A DNA stretch of 64,000 nt from Rhodovulum marinum (GCF_004343075.1 NZ_SLXP01000006.1:124001-188000); one strand, 5' to 3'. Numbered from the stretch's first letter, positions 27,195 to 36,817 are shown. The notes: generated from the letters alone by a model not told the origin. Numbers and translations: made by a program.

Positions 27195-27920
27195 GTGGCC
27201 GCGAAGGACAATAACGGGACCGGCCCGACCCATGTGGCGGTGATCATGGACGGCAATGGCCGCTGGGCGCAGATGCGCGGGCGGCCCCGTCTGTTCGGGC
27301 ACCAGGCCGGTGCACGCCGTGTGCGCGAGATCGTCGAGGCCTGCCCTGACCTGGGGATCCGCTACCTGACGATCTTTGCCTTCTCGACCGAGAACTGGAA
27401 ACGCACCCAGGCCGAGGTCACCGGCCTGATGACCCTGTTCCGCCGCTATATCCAGAAAGAGGCGCAGGCGCTTCTGAACGAGGGCGTGCGGGTGCGCTTC
27501 ATCGGCGATCGAGACCGGCTTGACCCCAAGCTTGTGCGGATGATGCGCGGACTTGAGGAATTGACCGAGGGCAATGATGTCGTCCACCTGACGATCGCCA
27601 TAAACTATGGCGGCCGCGACGAGGTGGCCCGCGCTACCAAACGGCTTGCACGCGAGGTCGCTGCCGGTCGGCTCGATCCCGAGGACGTGGATGCCGAGAC
27701 GCTGGCCCATTTCCTGGACACCTGCCTGCTGCCCGATCCCGACCTGGTGATCCGCACCTCTGGCGAGGCGCGCATCTCGAATTTCCTTCTCTGGCAGTCG
27801 GCCTATGCCGAGTACGAGTTCACACCGGTTCTTTGGCCCGATTTCACCCGAGAGCATTTCGCCGAGATCCTGGCGAATTATGGCACCCGCGAACGCCGGT
27901 TCGGAGCGGTCAAGGCGTAA
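27195..27920 (+). CDS. uppS: Undecaprenyl diphosphate synthase (isoprenyl transferase)
   Basis: Makes the C55 cis-prenyl carrier for peptidoglycan and polysaccharide synthesis. The 241-residue protein has HVAVIMDGNGRWAQMRGRP, with the catalytic Asp, near residue 12; FAFSTENWKR near residue 62; and the DLVIRTSGEARISNFLLWQ block near residue 183. The start is GTG at 27195 after GGAAAGGGGG. The stop overlaps the cdsA start (TAATG). Chain length cannot be proved from sequence, but the synteny supports UppS. Confidence 0.95.
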   Translation: MAAKDNNGTGPTHVAVIMDGNGRWAQMRGRPRLFGHQAGARRVREIVEACPDLGIRYLTIFAFSTENWKRTQAEVTGLMTLFRRYIQKEAQALLNEGVRVRFIGDRDRLDPKLVRMMRGLEELTEGNDVVHLTIAINYGGRDEVARATKRLAREVAAGRLDPEDVDAETLAHFLDTCLLPDPDLVIRTSGEARISNFLLWQSAYAEYEFTPVLWPDFTREHFAEILANYGTRERRFGAVKA

Positions 27921-28711
27921 TGGCAGTCCGAGGCTCTTGGGAGGATTTGTCGGCAAGACTGGCCTCGGGCGCGGCGATGGCTGTGATCGGCGTCGTTTTG
28001 ATCGCGCTCGGCGGCATCTGGTTCGCAGGGCTGGCGGCGATCGTCTCGGGAATCATGATCTGGGAGCTGGGCCGGATGATGGCGCCCGAAACCGGCCGCC
28101 TGCCGGTGGCGCTTGGTCTGCTGTCGGGCGCGGCTGTGCTGGCCGCCTGGGCACTGCCGGGCCTTTACGCCTTGCCGCTTCTGATCGCGCCGGCTCTGGT
28201 GGGCGCGGGGCGGATTGCGAAGGACCGGCTGCTTTACGTTGCCTACGCGGGCGCCATCCTGGTCGCTGGCTATGGGCTTGCCAGTTTCCGGGTGGAATAT
28301 GGCATGGTCTGGCTGATCTGGCTTGTGCTGGTCGTGATCGCCACCGACGTGGCGGGGTATTTCGCCGGCCGTTTCATCGGCGGTCCCAAGTTCTGGCCAA
28401 GGATCAGCCCGAAAAAGACCTGGTCGGGCACCGTGGCGGGCTGGGTATCGGCTGCACTGATCGGGGCATTTTTCCTGACCTTCACGAATGCCGGGCGCGA
28501 CCTGCCGTGGATTTCGGTCGCGCTGTCCTTTGCCAGTCAACTGGGCGACATCGCCGAAAGCGCGATCAAACGCCGCACGGGGGTCAAGGACAGCTCTTCG
28601 CTCTTGCCCGGCCATGGCGGTCTGTTCGACAGGTTCGACGGGTTGCTGGGGGCGGCGTTGCTGATGCTGCTGGTGGCCCAGCTTGTCTATGTTCCCGAAG
28701 TGAGGTTCTGA
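27920..28711 (+). CDS. cdsA: Phosphatidate cytidylyltransferase
   Basis: Makes CDP-diacylglycerol, the branch point for all phospholipids. The 263-residue integral membrane protein has about six to eight helices. The C-terminal CdsA signature is seen as KRRTGVKDSSSLLPGHGGLFDRFD (quoted in part: KDSSSLLPGHGGLFDRFD) near residue 220, together with FIGGPKFWPRISPKKTWSG near residue 150. The ATG at 27920 overlaps the uppS stop by one base. dxr follows after seven bases. Confidence 0.95.
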   Translation: MAVRGSWEDLSARLASGAAMAVIGVVLIALGGIWFAGLAAIVSGIMIWELGRMMAPETGRLPVALGLLSGAAVLAAWALPGLYALPLLIAPALVGAGRIAKDRLLYVAYAGAILVAGYGLASFRVEYGMVWLIWLVLVVIATDVAGYFAGRFIGGPKFWPRISPKKTWSGTVAGWVSAALIGAFFLTFTNAGRDLPWISVALSFASQLGDIAESAIKRRTGVKDSSSLLPGHGGLFDRFDGLLGAALLMLLVAQLVYVPEVRF

Positions 28712-28718
28712 AAAACGC

Positions 28719-29903
28719 ATGGCACGGCGGCGGATCACGATCTTTGGGGCGACAGGATCTATCGGCGAGAACACGGTCGACCTTCTGACCCGGCAGGGCG
28801 GGGCCGACGCCTATGATGTGGTTGCATTGTCCGGCGGGCGCAACGTCGCGCGCCTGGCGGAACAGGCCCGTGCCTTGAAGGCTGACCTGGCGGTGACGGC
28901 CTATCCCGAATGCTACGACGATCTGAAGGCCGCTTTGGCGGGGTCGAGTGTCGAGGCCGCGGCCGGAACCGATGCACTGGCCGAGGCGGCAGACCGTCCT
29001 GCCGACTGGATCATGTCTGCCATTGTGGGGGCCGCGGGCCTGCCGCCCGGAATGCGCGCGCTGAAGCACGGAACGACCCTGGCGCTGGCGAACAAGGAAA
29101 GCCTGGTGACGGCGGGGCCGCTGTTGCTGGCGACGGCCAAGGCGCATGGCGCCCGCATCCTGCCGGTGGACAGCGAACATTCGGCGATCTTCCAGGCGCT
29201 TGTCGGTGAAGAGATCGACGCGGTGGAGCGCATCATCATCACCGCTTCGGGCGGGGCGTTCCGCGACTGGCCGCTGGACGCACTTGCCAACGCCACGCCG
29301 GAGCAGGCGTCGTCGCACCCGAACTGGGACATGGGACAGCGGATCACGGTCGACAGCGCCTCCATGTTCAACAAGGCGCTGGAACTGATTGAGACCAAGG
29401 AATATTTCGGGGTTGATCCCGCCCGCATCGAAGCCGTGGTTCATCCCGAATCGTTGATCCATGCGCTGGTCGGGTTCCGCGACGGTGCAATCATGGCCCA
29501 TGTCGGGCCGCCGGACATGCGCCACGCCATCGGATACGCGCTGAACTGGCCCGATCGGCGCGACCTGCCGGTTGCCCGCCTGGACCTTGCCCAGATCGGT
29601 CAGCTGAATTTCCGGCCCGCCTGCGAGAAACGATGGCCCGCCCTGCGTCTTGCCCGTGAGGTGATGCAGGCGGGTGGCCTGACCGGCGCCGCCTTCAACG
29701 CCGCCAAGGAAGCGGCGCTTGACGCCTTCCTCGCCCGCCGCATCGGGTTCACGCAGATGGCCGAGGTGGTCGAGGACGTGCTGGGGCGGCTTTCGCGCGA
29801 CAGCACGCTGACAAAATCCCCGCTCAGCCTTGAGAAAGTGCTGGAAGTGGACCATCTGGCACGAGAGGCGGCGGCCGAGGCGGTCAGCGCCCTCGCGTCA
29901 TAA
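28719..29903 (+). CDS. dxr: 1-deoxy-D-xylulose 5-phosphate reductoisomerase
   Basis: First committed enzyme of the MEP isoprenoid pathway. The 394-residue protein shows the NADPH loop ITIFGATGSIGENTVDLL, the metal and substrate region ALANKESLVTAG near residue 125 and PVDSEHSAIFQAL near residue 150, and SHPNWDMGQRITVDSASMFNK (quoted in part: NWDMGQRITVDSASMFNK) near residue 204. It has a normal length. With ispDF at 9902 it gives three MEP-pathway activities in this window, serving uppS beside it. Confidence 0.96.
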   Translation: MARRRITIFGATGSIGENTVDLLTRQGGADAYDVVALSGGRNVARLAEQARALKADLAVTAYPECYDDLKAALAGSSVEAAAGTDALAEAADRPADWIMSAIVGAAGLPPGMRALKHGTTLALANKESLVTAGPLLLATAKAHGARILPVDSEHSAIFQALVGEEIDAVERIIITASGGAFRDWPLDALANATPEQASSHPNWDMGQRITVDSASMFNKALELIETKEYFGVDPARIEAVVHPESLIHALVGFRDGAIMAHVGPPDMRHAIGYALNWPDRRDLPVARLDLAQIGQLNFRPACEKRWPALRLAREVMQAGGLTGAAFNAAKEAALDAFLARRIGFTQMAEVVEDVLGRLSRDSTLTKSPLSLEKVLEVDHLAREAAAEAVSALAS

Positions 29904-29931
29904 AGCAGTCACAAGCCCGGGCTCTGAGCAT

Positions 29932-31278
29932 TTGGATTTCGTTTCTCTGATTCCCTCCGCTGGGAACCTCGTGTTCACCGTTGGCGCCTTCATCCTGGCG
30001 CTGTCGATCATCGTTACAGTTCACGAATACGGCCACTACATCGTCGGCCGCTGGTCGGGGATCAAGGCCGAGGTATTCTCGCTGGGCTTCGGCCCCGTTC
30101 TCGCCAAGCGCACCGACCGGCACGGCACGCAATGGCAGATCGCGGCGCTGCCGCTTGGCGGGTACGTGCGGTTCCTGGGCGATGCCAATGCCGCCAGTGC
30201 CAAGGCCGCCCCCGAGGTTGCCGGGATGGATGCCGAAACACGGCGCCACACGATGCATGGCGCACCGCTTTGGGCACGCACGGCAACGGTGGCCGCTGGG
30301 CCGCTGTTCAATTTCGCCCTATCGATTCTGGTTTTCGCGGTGTTGGCGCTTGGCCGCGGTGTCGCGATCGAGCCGCCGACCGTGGCCGATTTGGCCCCGC
30401 TCCCCGCCACCGTGACCGACCGAAGCGACTTGCTGCCTGGCGACACTATCCTCGCGCTGAACGGTACATCGACGCCCGATTACACCACGTTCTACGCGGT
30501 GGTCGACACGCTGCCCACCGATGAACCGCCCACCTACACGGTGCGCCGCGACGGTACCGAACGCGAGGTGACCGGGCCGTATCCGTTCCCGCCCATCGTG
30601 GCCTCGGTGCAACCGAATACCGCGGCCTCCGAGGTAGGGATGAGGCCCGGCGACGTGGTCCTGTCGATCGACGGCACCCCGATCCGCGCGTTCCGCGAAT
30701 TGCAGTCCCGCGTGGCCGAAACCGGCGGCAAGCCGGTCGATGTTGCCGTCTGGCGCGACGGCGAGACCTTGGAATTCCGCCTGACGCCGAAATCCATGGA
30801 CCTGCCCATGCCCGACGGCACGTTCGAGACGCGCTGGCTGATCGGCATGACCGGCGGGTTGGCCTTCGAAAGTGCGACCCGCACGCCCGGCCCGGTCGAG
30901 GCGCTGGCCTATGGTACCGATCAACTGGTGTTCATTCTGCAATCCAGCTTGTCGGGCCTGTACCACATGGTCACTGGCGCGATCAGTTCCTGCAACCTGT
31001 CCGGCCCCATCGGCATCGCCGAAAGCTCGGGTGCGGCGGCCAGCCAGGGCCTGGAAACCTTCGTGTGGTTCATCGCGATGCTGTCGGCCGCAGTGGGGCT
31101 GTTGAACCTGTTCCCGATCCCGGTACTCGATGGCGGTCACCTGGTGTTCTATCTCTACGAGGGGATCACCGGACGGCCGCCCAGCGACCAGGCGATGCGA
31201 TTCCTCATGGCGCTTGGGCTTGCGCTGCTGATCGGGCTTATGAGTTTCGCCCTGACAAACGATATCTTCTGTCCCTGA
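29932..31278 (+). CDS. rseP: Site-2 intramembrane zinc metalloprotease RseP
   Basis: Inner-membrane protease that cleaves anti-sigma factors and remnant signal peptides. With a TTG start at 29932 the protein has 448 residues. The zinc motif HEYGH lies at residues 31-35 inside the first helix, one or two PDZ domains span roughly 125-300 (GMRPGDVVLSIDGTPI is clear), and the third ligand motif is PVLDGGHLVFY near residue 400. The TTG is preferred because homologs begin MDxVSLIP-like, while the open frame back to 29830 lies inside dxr; the ribosome site is weak, as expected for a coupled gene. Confidence 0.93.
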   Translation: MDFVSLIPSAGNLVFTVGAFILALSIIVTVHEYGHYIVGRWSGIKAEVFSLGFGPVLAKRTDRHGTQWQIAALPLGGYVRFLGDANAASAKAAPEVAGMDAETRRHTMHGAPLWARTATVAAGPLFNFALSILVFAVLALGRGVAIEPPTVADLAPLPATVTDRSDLLPGDTILALNGTSTPDYTTFYAVVDTLPTDEPPTYTVRRDGTEREVTGPYPFPPIVASVQPNTAASEVGMRPGDVVLSIDGTPIRAFRELQSRVAETGGKPVDVAVWRDGETLEFRLTPKSMDLPMPDGTFETRWLIGMTGGLAFESATRTPGPVEALAYGTDQLVFILQSSLSGLYHMVTGAISSCNLSGPIGIAESSGAAASQGLETFVWFIAMLSAAVGLLNLFPIPVLDGGHLVFYLYEGITGRPPSDQAMRFLMALGLALLIGLMSFALTNDIFCP

Positions 31279-31378
31279 TCGGCGCGGGCCGGCCCGGTGC
31301 GGCGGCCCAAATCCTGCCACATTGCTCGGCTACGCTGCTGCGCATAGCGCAACGACAGGGCCATTCGACGGATTAGCC

Positions 31379-31516
31379 ATGACCCAGGCCATCCAGACAC
31401 TCCGGGACGGATACCAGGGGCTGATGCTGCTTATGCAGATCAGCCTTGATCGCCTGCTGTTTCCAACCGCCATCGGCCTTTCGCTAAGCTTCTGCGCCTA
31501 TATCATGACCCTTTGA
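31379..31516 (+). CDS. Possible 45-residue membrane peptide
   Basis: An ATG at 31379 opens 45 codons ending MTL-stop. The second half, from about residue 17 (LLMQISLDRLLFPTAIGLSL), is hydrophobic enough for one membrane helix. The ribosome site is poor. It lies between rseP and the bamA promoter, in the operon direction. I do not recognise a family; it may be a chance reading frame. Confidence 0.3.
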   Translation: MTQAIQTLRDGYQGLMLLMQISLDRLLFPTAIGLSLSFCAYIMTL

Positions 31517-31616
31517 CGGCGCTGCCGGAGGCAGCGACCATGGCCGATGCACCGCCAGAGCCGCGCTTCTTCTGCGGAGCCGGGGCAACGGTCGCGATTT
31601 CCCCGTCCTTAGGCTT

Positions 31617-31645
31617 TTGACATCGGCAGGCGTTCCCGGTAGCAA
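31617..31645 (+). promoter_or_regulatory. bamA promoter
   Basis: TTGACA (31617-31622), a 17-base spacer, and TAGCAA (31640-31645), ending 36 bases before the bamA ATG. The perfect -35 and good spacing suggest bamA and following genes have their own promoter inside the larger operon. Confidence 0.6.
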
Positions 31646-31681
31646 AAGTCGAAGAAAATAACGTCAGGGCGGAACGGCGAC

Positions 31682-34003
31682 ATGTCGAGAATCGGACGCG
31701 GGGAAATCGGCCGGCGCGGGCGGGCGCACCTTGTTGCAGCATCGGTATTCCTTGGCGTGGCGGGGGCATCCGCTGTGGCGCCCCAGGCCGTGCTGGCGCA
31801 AACCTATCGCTTTTCCAGCGTCGAGGTGAACGGCAACCAGCGCGTCGATGCCTCGACGATCCTGTCCTATGCCGGGATTGGCCGGGGCGAAGCGGTTTCG
31901 GCGGCGCGCCTGAACGACGCCTATCAGGCAATCGTCGATACCGGTCTTTTCGAGAATGTCGAACTCGTGCCGCGTGGCGGCACCTTGGTGATCAACGTCA
32001 CGGAATATCCGACGATCAACGTCATCAACTTCGAAGGCAATTCGCGCATCAAGGATGAGGACCTGGCTGAAATCGTTCAGTCCCGCTCGCGCCGGGTCTA
32101 TTCGCCCAGCGCGGCCGAGGCGGACGCTGCCGCAATCGTGGCCGCTTACGAACAGCAGGGCCGGCTGGCTGCCAGCGTGATGCCCAAGATCATCCGCCGG
32201 ACGGACAACCGCGTGGATCTCGTCTTCGAGATCACCGAAGGCGCCGTTGTCGAGATCGAGCGCATCTCTTTCGTCGGCAACCGGGCTTATTCCGAACGCC
32301 GCCTGCGCCGGGCACTGGCGACCAAGCAGGCCGGCATCCTGCGCCGTTTTGTGCGCTCGGACACGTTCATCGCCGACCGGATCGAGTTCGATAAACAGGT
32401 GCTGGCGGATTTCTATTCGTCGCGCGGCTATGTCGATTTCCAGGTCCTTTCGGTGACGCCGGAACTGACGCGCAACCGCGACGCCTACCTTTTGACGTTC
32501 AACATCCGCGAAGGGCAGCAGTTCCGCTTTGGCGAGATCACGACCGTGTCCGATCTGGCCGAGGTCGACCCCGAGGAATTCCAGCGCGCCGCCAATATCG
32601 ACGCAGGCCAGGTCTACACCCCTGTCGCGGTCGAGAACGTGATCGCGCGCATGGAACGGCTGGCGATACGGCAGGGTCTGAATTTCGTCCGGGTCGAACC
32701 GCGCATCGTGCGCAACGACCGCGATCTGACCCTGGATGTCGAATTCGCCGTGACGCGTGGCCCGCGCATGTTCGTCGAACGGATCGACATCGAGGGCAAT
32801 GCCACCACGCTTGACCGCGTGATCCGACGCCAGTTCAAGACCGTCGAGGGCGACCCGTTCAACCCCCGCGAAATCCGCGAGGCCGCGGACCGGATCCGCG
32901 CCTTGGGTTTCTTTTCCGAAACCGAGGTGAGCGCGCGCGAAGGCACCGCATCCGACCAGATGATCGTCGATGTCAATGTCGAGGAACAGCCCACGGGATC
33001 GCTTTCTTTCGGGCTGAGTTACTCTGAACTCGACGGGCCCGGGGCGGCTGTTTCCTTCACCGAGTCCAACTTCCTCGGGCGGGGTCAATATCTCAGCTTG
33101 CGGCTGGACTCGAGCGCGGATGACAACACCTCGCGCCTGGTCTTCGCAGAGCCTGCCTTCCTGGGGCGGGACGTGCGGTTCAAGTTCTCGGCGCTTTATG
33201 CCGAAACCGACGAGGCCTACAATTCGCTGTACGACACCCGGATGATCGAGGTCTCGCCGGCGCTTGAATTCCCGCTTTCCGAAGCCAGCCGGTTGGAACT
33301 GCGGTACACCTTCGGCGAGTCGAACGTGCGAAATTATTCCGGCGAGTCGCCGATCATTCAGGCCGATTCAGATCGCGGGGCGCTGACCTATTCCAAGATC
33401 GGCTATACCTATAGCTATGACAGCCGGCAGACCGGGCTTGATCCCAACCGCGGCGTCCGGCTGGAGTTCAGTCAGGATTTTGCCGGTCTGGGCGGCGATC
33501 TTGAATATATCGAAACCACTGCGCTGATGGCGGCGCAAACCACGGCCTGGAACGAGGAAATCACCCTGCGTGCGGAACTCGAAGGCGGCGTTCTGTCGAT
33601 GTTGGGGGGCGATGATAGCCGGGTCACGGATCGCTACTTCCTGAACGGAAAGATCCGTGGATTCGAGGGCAACGGCTTGGGACCGCGTGACCTCACGACG
33701 ACCGAGGATGAAGCGCTGGGCGGCAACATGTTCGCGGTGGCCCGCTTCGAGGCGCAGTTCCCGTTGGGTCTGCCCGAGGAATACGGCGTCAGTGGCGGGC
33801 TGTTCGCCGATTTCGGCTCCGTCTGGGGGCTGGATAGCGCCGGCACGGTGGATGATGGGTTCAACCTTCGCTCCGCGGTCGGGTTCTCGGTCTTCTGGGA
33901 CACGCCGATCGGCCCGCTGCGCTTCAACTTCTCGAAGGCGGTGATCAAGGAAGATTACGACGAAGAGCAGAATTTCGACCTGACGATCTCCACCCGGTTC
34001 TAG
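31682..34003 (+). CDS. bamA: Outer membrane protein assembly factor BamA
   Basis: Central Omp85 protein that folds beta-barrel proteins into the outer membrane. The 773-residue precursor has a signal peptide cleaved around residue 39 (AVLA-QTY). Five POTRA domains follow to about residue 360 (repeated patterns such as VNGNQRVDASTI, FEGNSRIKDEDL, FVGNRAYSERRL, IEGNATTLDRVI). A surface-antigen barrel then ends in TISTRF, with the required terminal phenylalanine. The VRLEFSQD strand and the KIRGFEGNGLGPRD segment (the L6 loop VRGF/Y-like motif, here IRGF) are present. skp follows after four bases, as usual. Confidence 0.96.
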   Translation: MSRIGRGEIGRRGRAHLVAASVFLGVAGASAVAPQAVLAQTYRFSSVEVNGNQRVDASTILSYAGIGRGEAVSAARLNDAYQAIVDTGLFENVELVPRGGTLVINVTEYPTINVINFEGNSRIKDEDLAEIVQSRSRRVYSPSAAEADAAAIVAAYEQQGRLAASVMPKIIRRTDNRVDLVFEITEGAVVEIERISFVGNRAYSERRLRRALATKQAGILRRFVRSDTFIADRIEFDKQVLADFYSSRGYVDFQVLSVTPELTRNRDAYLLTFNIREGQQFRFGEITTVSDLAEVDPEEFQRAANIDAGQVYTPVAVENVIARMERLAIRQGLNFVRVEPRIVRNDRDLTLDVEFAVTRGPRMFVERIDIEGNATTLDRVIRRQFKTVEGDPFNPREIREAADRIRALGFFSETEVSAREGTASDQMIVDVNVEEQPTGSLSFGLSYSELDGPGAAVSFTESNFLGRGQYLSLRLDSSADDNTSRLVFAEPAFLGRDVRFKFSALYAETDEAYNSLYDTRMIEVSPALEFPLSEASRLELRYTFGESNVRNYSGESPIIQADSDRGALTYSKIGYTYSYDSRQTGLDPNRGVRLEFSQDFAGLGGDLEYIETTALMAAQTTAWNEEITLRAELEGGVLSMLGGDDSRVTDRYFLNGKIRGFEGNGLGPRDLTTTEDEALGGNMFAVARFEAQFPLGLPEEYGVSGGLFADFGSVWGLDSAGTVDDGFNLRSAVGFSVFWDTPIGPLRFNFSKAVIKEDYDEEQNFDLTISTRF

Positions 34004-34007
34004 GTCG

Positions 34008-34619
34008 ATGCGCAACATGCGCACGGTGATACTGAACCTGTTCCTTGGTTGTACCATGGTGGCAGGACCGCTCGCGGCTCAGGAAACCGGCGGAGGCGTT
34101 CTGCTGCGTAGCCCGATCCTGACCATTGATCAGGACCGACTGTTCACCGATAGCCGCTTTGGGCAGGCCCTGGTCGAGTCGCTGGAAGCCGAAAGCGCAG
34201 CGCTTGCTGCCGAGAACCGCCGGATCGAGGCCGAGCTGATTGCCGAGGAACGCGCACTGACCGAACGCCGGACCGGCTTGCCAGCCGAGGAATTCCGCGC
34301 GCTCGCCGAGGCCTTCGATGCGAAGGTTGTGGAAATCCGCCGCGCGCAGGACACCAAGTCGCGCGCGCTCAATCAGCGTAGCGAGGCCGACCGCCAGGCC
34401 TTCTACCGTCAGGCATTGCCGCTGGTCGCCGAGATCGTGCGCGAACGCGGCGCCGTTGTGGTGCTGGAACGCGGTGCGGTGATCCTCTCGGCCGAGCAGG
34501 TGGACATTACCGACGAGGCGATTCAAGCAATTGACAGGACCCTCGGCACCGAGGCGATCCGCGACATGCCCGCCCCGCCGCCGGCGAACCCGGATGACCC
34601 GCCCGCCCGTGCCGAGTAG
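34008..34619 (+). CDS. skp: OmpH/Skp-like periplasmic chaperone
   Basis: Jellyfish-type trimeric chaperone for unfolded outer-membrane proteins. The 203-residue precursor has a signal peptide (cleavage near LAAQ, about residue 25), then the OmpH-type beginning ILTIDQDRLFTDSRFGQAL, a long charged coiled coil (about 60-130), and the return strand GAVVVLERGAVILSA with the late DITDEAIQAID segment. The tail is rich in proline and ends PPARAE. It is directly behind bamA, the standard pairing. Sequence conservation in this family is low, so Skp is called by structure and synteny. Confidence 0.88.
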   Translation: MRNMRTVILNLFLGCTMVAGPLAAQETGGGVLLRSPILTIDQDRLFTDSRFGQALVESLEAESAALAAENRRIEAELIAEERALTERRTGLPAEEFRALAEAFDAKVVEIRRAQDTKSRALNQRSEADRQAFYRQALPLVAEIVRERGAVVVLERGAVILSAEQVDITDEAIQAIDRTLGTEAIRDMPAPPPANPDDPPARAE

Positions 34620-34708
34620 CGCGGCTTGCCCCGGGCGTGGGGAGTTGCTAGGCCTCTGCCGGACCCGGGCCGCCGAGCCCGGCCCCGGACTGCAAGGAGC
34701 CCGTTGAG

Positions 34709-35170
34709 ATGACCAGTGCCGCCGTGACCGAAGCCGATATCCAGCTGATCCAGCGGATCATCCCGCATCGTTACCCGTTCCTGCTGATCGACAAGGTGCG
34801 CGACATCGTGCCGAACCAAAGTGCCGTGGGCATCAAGAACGTGACGATGAACGAGCCACATTTCCAGGGTCATTTCCCGGGCACTCCGATCATGCCCGGT
34901 GTCACCATCATCGAGGCGATGGCGCAGACCGCGGCGGTGATGACCGGCATCTCGATGGACATGGTCGACAAGGAGCTGCTGGTCTACTTCATGGCCATCG
35001 ACAAATGTAAATTCCGCCGCAAGGTGGTTCCCGGCGATGTGCTGGAGTTGTACATCACCGTCAAGCGCGGCGGCTCCAAGGTGTGGAAATTCGAAGGCGT
35101 GGCCAAGGTCGAGGGCGAGATGGCGGCCGAGGCGGAGTTCACCGCCATGATGGACTTGCCGCAGGAGTAG
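34709..35170 (+). CDS. fabZ: 3-hydroxyacyl-[acyl-carrier-protein] dehydratase FabZ
   Basis: Hotdog-fold dehydratase of fatty acid elongation, also acting on the hydroxymyristoyl chains that feed lipid A. The 153-residue protein shows [14 protein letters not shown] near residue 20, the catalytic histidine in [13 protein letters not shown] near residue 55 and the catalytic glutamate in [14 protein letters not shown] at 34709 has AAGGAG upstream. lpxA begins four bases after the stop; fabZ-lpxA is a conserved link between fatty acid and lipid A synthesis. Confidence 0.96.
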   Translation: MTSAAVTEADIQLIQRIIPHRYPFLLIDKVRDIVPNQSAVGIKNVTMNEPHFQGHFPGTPIMPGVTIIEAMAQTAAVMTGISMDMVDKELLVYFMAIDKCKFRRKVVPGDVLELYITVKRGGSKVWKFEGVAKVEGEMAAEAEFTAMMDLPQE

Positions 35171-35174
35171 GTCT

Positions 35175-35972
35175 ATGGGCGTCGATCCCAGCGCGCGCAT
35201 CCATCCCTCTGCGGTGGTCGAGAACGGGGCCGAGATCGGCCCCGGTTGCATCGTCGGCCCGTTCTCGGTGATCGGACCCGGTGTTCGGCTAGGGCCGGAT
35301 GTCGAGGTTAAAAGCCATGCCATCGTCACAGGGCTGACCGAAATCGGCGCGGGCACCGTCATCTTTTCCTTCGCCAACATCGGCGACGTGCCCCAAGACC
35401 TAAAGTATCGCGGTGAGGAAACGCACCTGATCGTCGGCGCGCGCAACCGCATCCGCGAGGGCGTGACGATGAACACCGGCACCGCGGGTGGCGGCGGTGT
35501 GACGCGGGTGGGCGACGATTGCCTGTTCATGACAGGCGCCCATGTCGGCCACGATGCACAGGTGGGCAACGGCGTCATCATGGCCAACCATGCCGCACTG
35601 GCGGGGCATTGCGTTATCGGCGACGGGGTGATCATCGGCGGTCTGTCGGGCATTCACCAGTGGGTGCGCGTGGGCAAGGGCGCGATCATTGGCGCGGTGA
35701 CGATGGTCACGAATGACGTGATCCCCTACGGGCTGGTGCAGGGGCCACGCGGCACGCTGGATGGGCTGAACCTGGTCGGGCTCAAACGGCGCGGTGTCGC
35801 GCGCGAGGATATCGCCGCGCTCAGGGCGGCGTTCCAGGCACTGGCGCAGGGCGAGGGCTCGTTTCAGGAACGCGCGCGGCGGCTCTCGGACGAGGCCACC
35901 AGCGCCTATGTGCGCGAGATGGTAGGGTTCGTTCTGGCCGAATCCGACCGGTCCTTCCTGACGCCGGGCTGA
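35175..35972 (+). CDS. lpxA: UDP-N-acetylglucosamine acyltransferase
   Basis: First enzyme of lipid A synthesis. The 265-residue protein is a left-handed beta helix of hexapeptide repeats (for example IHPSAVVENGAEIGPGCIVG), with the catalytic histidine in FMTGAHVGHDAQVGN near residue 120 and the acyl-chain region VGLKRRGVAREDI near residue 195. ATG at 35175. Its stop shares a base with the lpxI start (TGATG). Confidence 0.96.
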   Translation: MGVDPSARIHPSAVVENGAEIGPGCIVGPFSVIGPGVRLGPDVEVKSHAIVTGLTEIGAGTVIFSFANIGDVPQDLKYRGEETHLIVGARNRIREGVTMNTGTAGGGGVTRVGDDCLFMTGAHVGHDAQVGNGVIMANHAALAGHCVIGDGVIIGGLSGIHQWVRVGKGAIIGAVTMVTNDVIPYGLVQGPRGTLDGLNLVGLKRRGVAREDIAALRAAFQALAQGEGSFQERARRLSDEATSAYVREMVGFVLAESDRSFLTPG

Positions 35973-36817
35973 TGGCAGGACGGACCGCCCTCATCGCCGG
36001 CCGTGGCGCGTTGCCCGCGCATCTGGCACGCGCGCTCGCCGCTGGCAACGAACCTTTCGTGATCGCCCAGGTCGAAGGCTTCGAGATGGAGAACCCCGAC
36101 GGGCTGCCGGTCGAGACCTTCGCGCTGGAACGGCTGGCGCTTCTGTTCGACCATCTGCACGACCGCGGCGTTGAACGGGTGGTGATGGCAGGTGCCGTCA
36201 CACGCCCGCGTCTGGACCCCGAGCGGATCGATCCGAAAACCGCGCAACTTCTGCCCAGGATCCTCCCGCTGCTGGCCCAGGGCGACGACGCGGCGTTGCG
36301 GGCTGTCCTGGCCCTGTTCGAGGAAGACGGGTTCACGGTTGCCGGCGCGGACGCGATCGCGCCTGACCTGCTGCCCGATCCCGGCGTTCCGACCCGCGCC
36401 CGGCCCGGTTCCGCGGACAAGGCCGATGCCGCGCGCGCCGCCGGGATCGTCGCCGCGCTGGGGGCGGCCGATGTGGGGCAGGGGGCGGTGGTGGCGCAGG
36501 GGCTTTGCCTTGCTGTGGAAACACTGCCCGGCACCGATGCGATGCTCGACTGGGTGGTCGCGACCGCCGGGGCGTGCCGGCCGGACCCCGGCGGCGCCAG
36601 GGGTGTCTTCCTGAAGGCGCCGAAGCCCGACCAGGACCGGCGTATCGACCTTCCGACCATCGGCCCGGCCACGATCGAGGCCGCGGCCCGCGCTGGTCTT
36701 GCCGGGGTCGCGGTCGAGGCAGGCGGCGTGCTGGTGCTCGATCCCGATGCAACGATCGCGCGCGCCGACGCGCTGGGTCTTTTCCTTTGGATTCGTCCGC
36801 CATGCGGTTCTTCCTGA
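35972..36817 (+). CDS. lpxI: UDP-2,3-diacylglucosamine pyrophosphatase LpxI
   Basis: Hydrolyses UDP-2,3-diacylglucosamine to lipid X; it replaces LpxH in most alphaproteobacteria. The 281-residue protein has AGRGALPAHLARAL near the start, VVMAGAVTRPRLDP near residue 70, and the conserved C-terminal half with FLKAPKPDQDRRIDLPTIG, GPATIEAAARAGLAGVAVEA (DUF1009). It lies between lpxA and lpxB, as usual for LpxI. The last 16 bases overlap lpxB in another frame. Confidence 0.94.
   Translation: MAGRTALIAGRGALPAHLARALAAGNEPFVIAQVEGFEMENPDGLPVETFALERLALLFDHLHDRGVERVVMAGAVTRPRLDPERIDPKTAQLLPRILPLLAQGDDAALRAVLALFEEDGFTVAGADAIAPDLLPDPGVPTRARPGSADKADAARAAGIVAALGAADVGQGAVVAQGLCLAVETLPGTDAMLDWVVATAGACRPDPGGARGVFLKAPKPDQDRRIDLPTIGPATIEAAARAGLAGVAVEAGGVLVLDPDATIARADALGLFLWIRPPCGSS

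Noticed and set aside
31503-31680. Minus-strand frame ending in a lysine/alanine-rich tail between rseP and bamA
   Set aside because: No start or ribosome site outside bamA, and it overlaps the clear bamA promoter; likely a composition effect.
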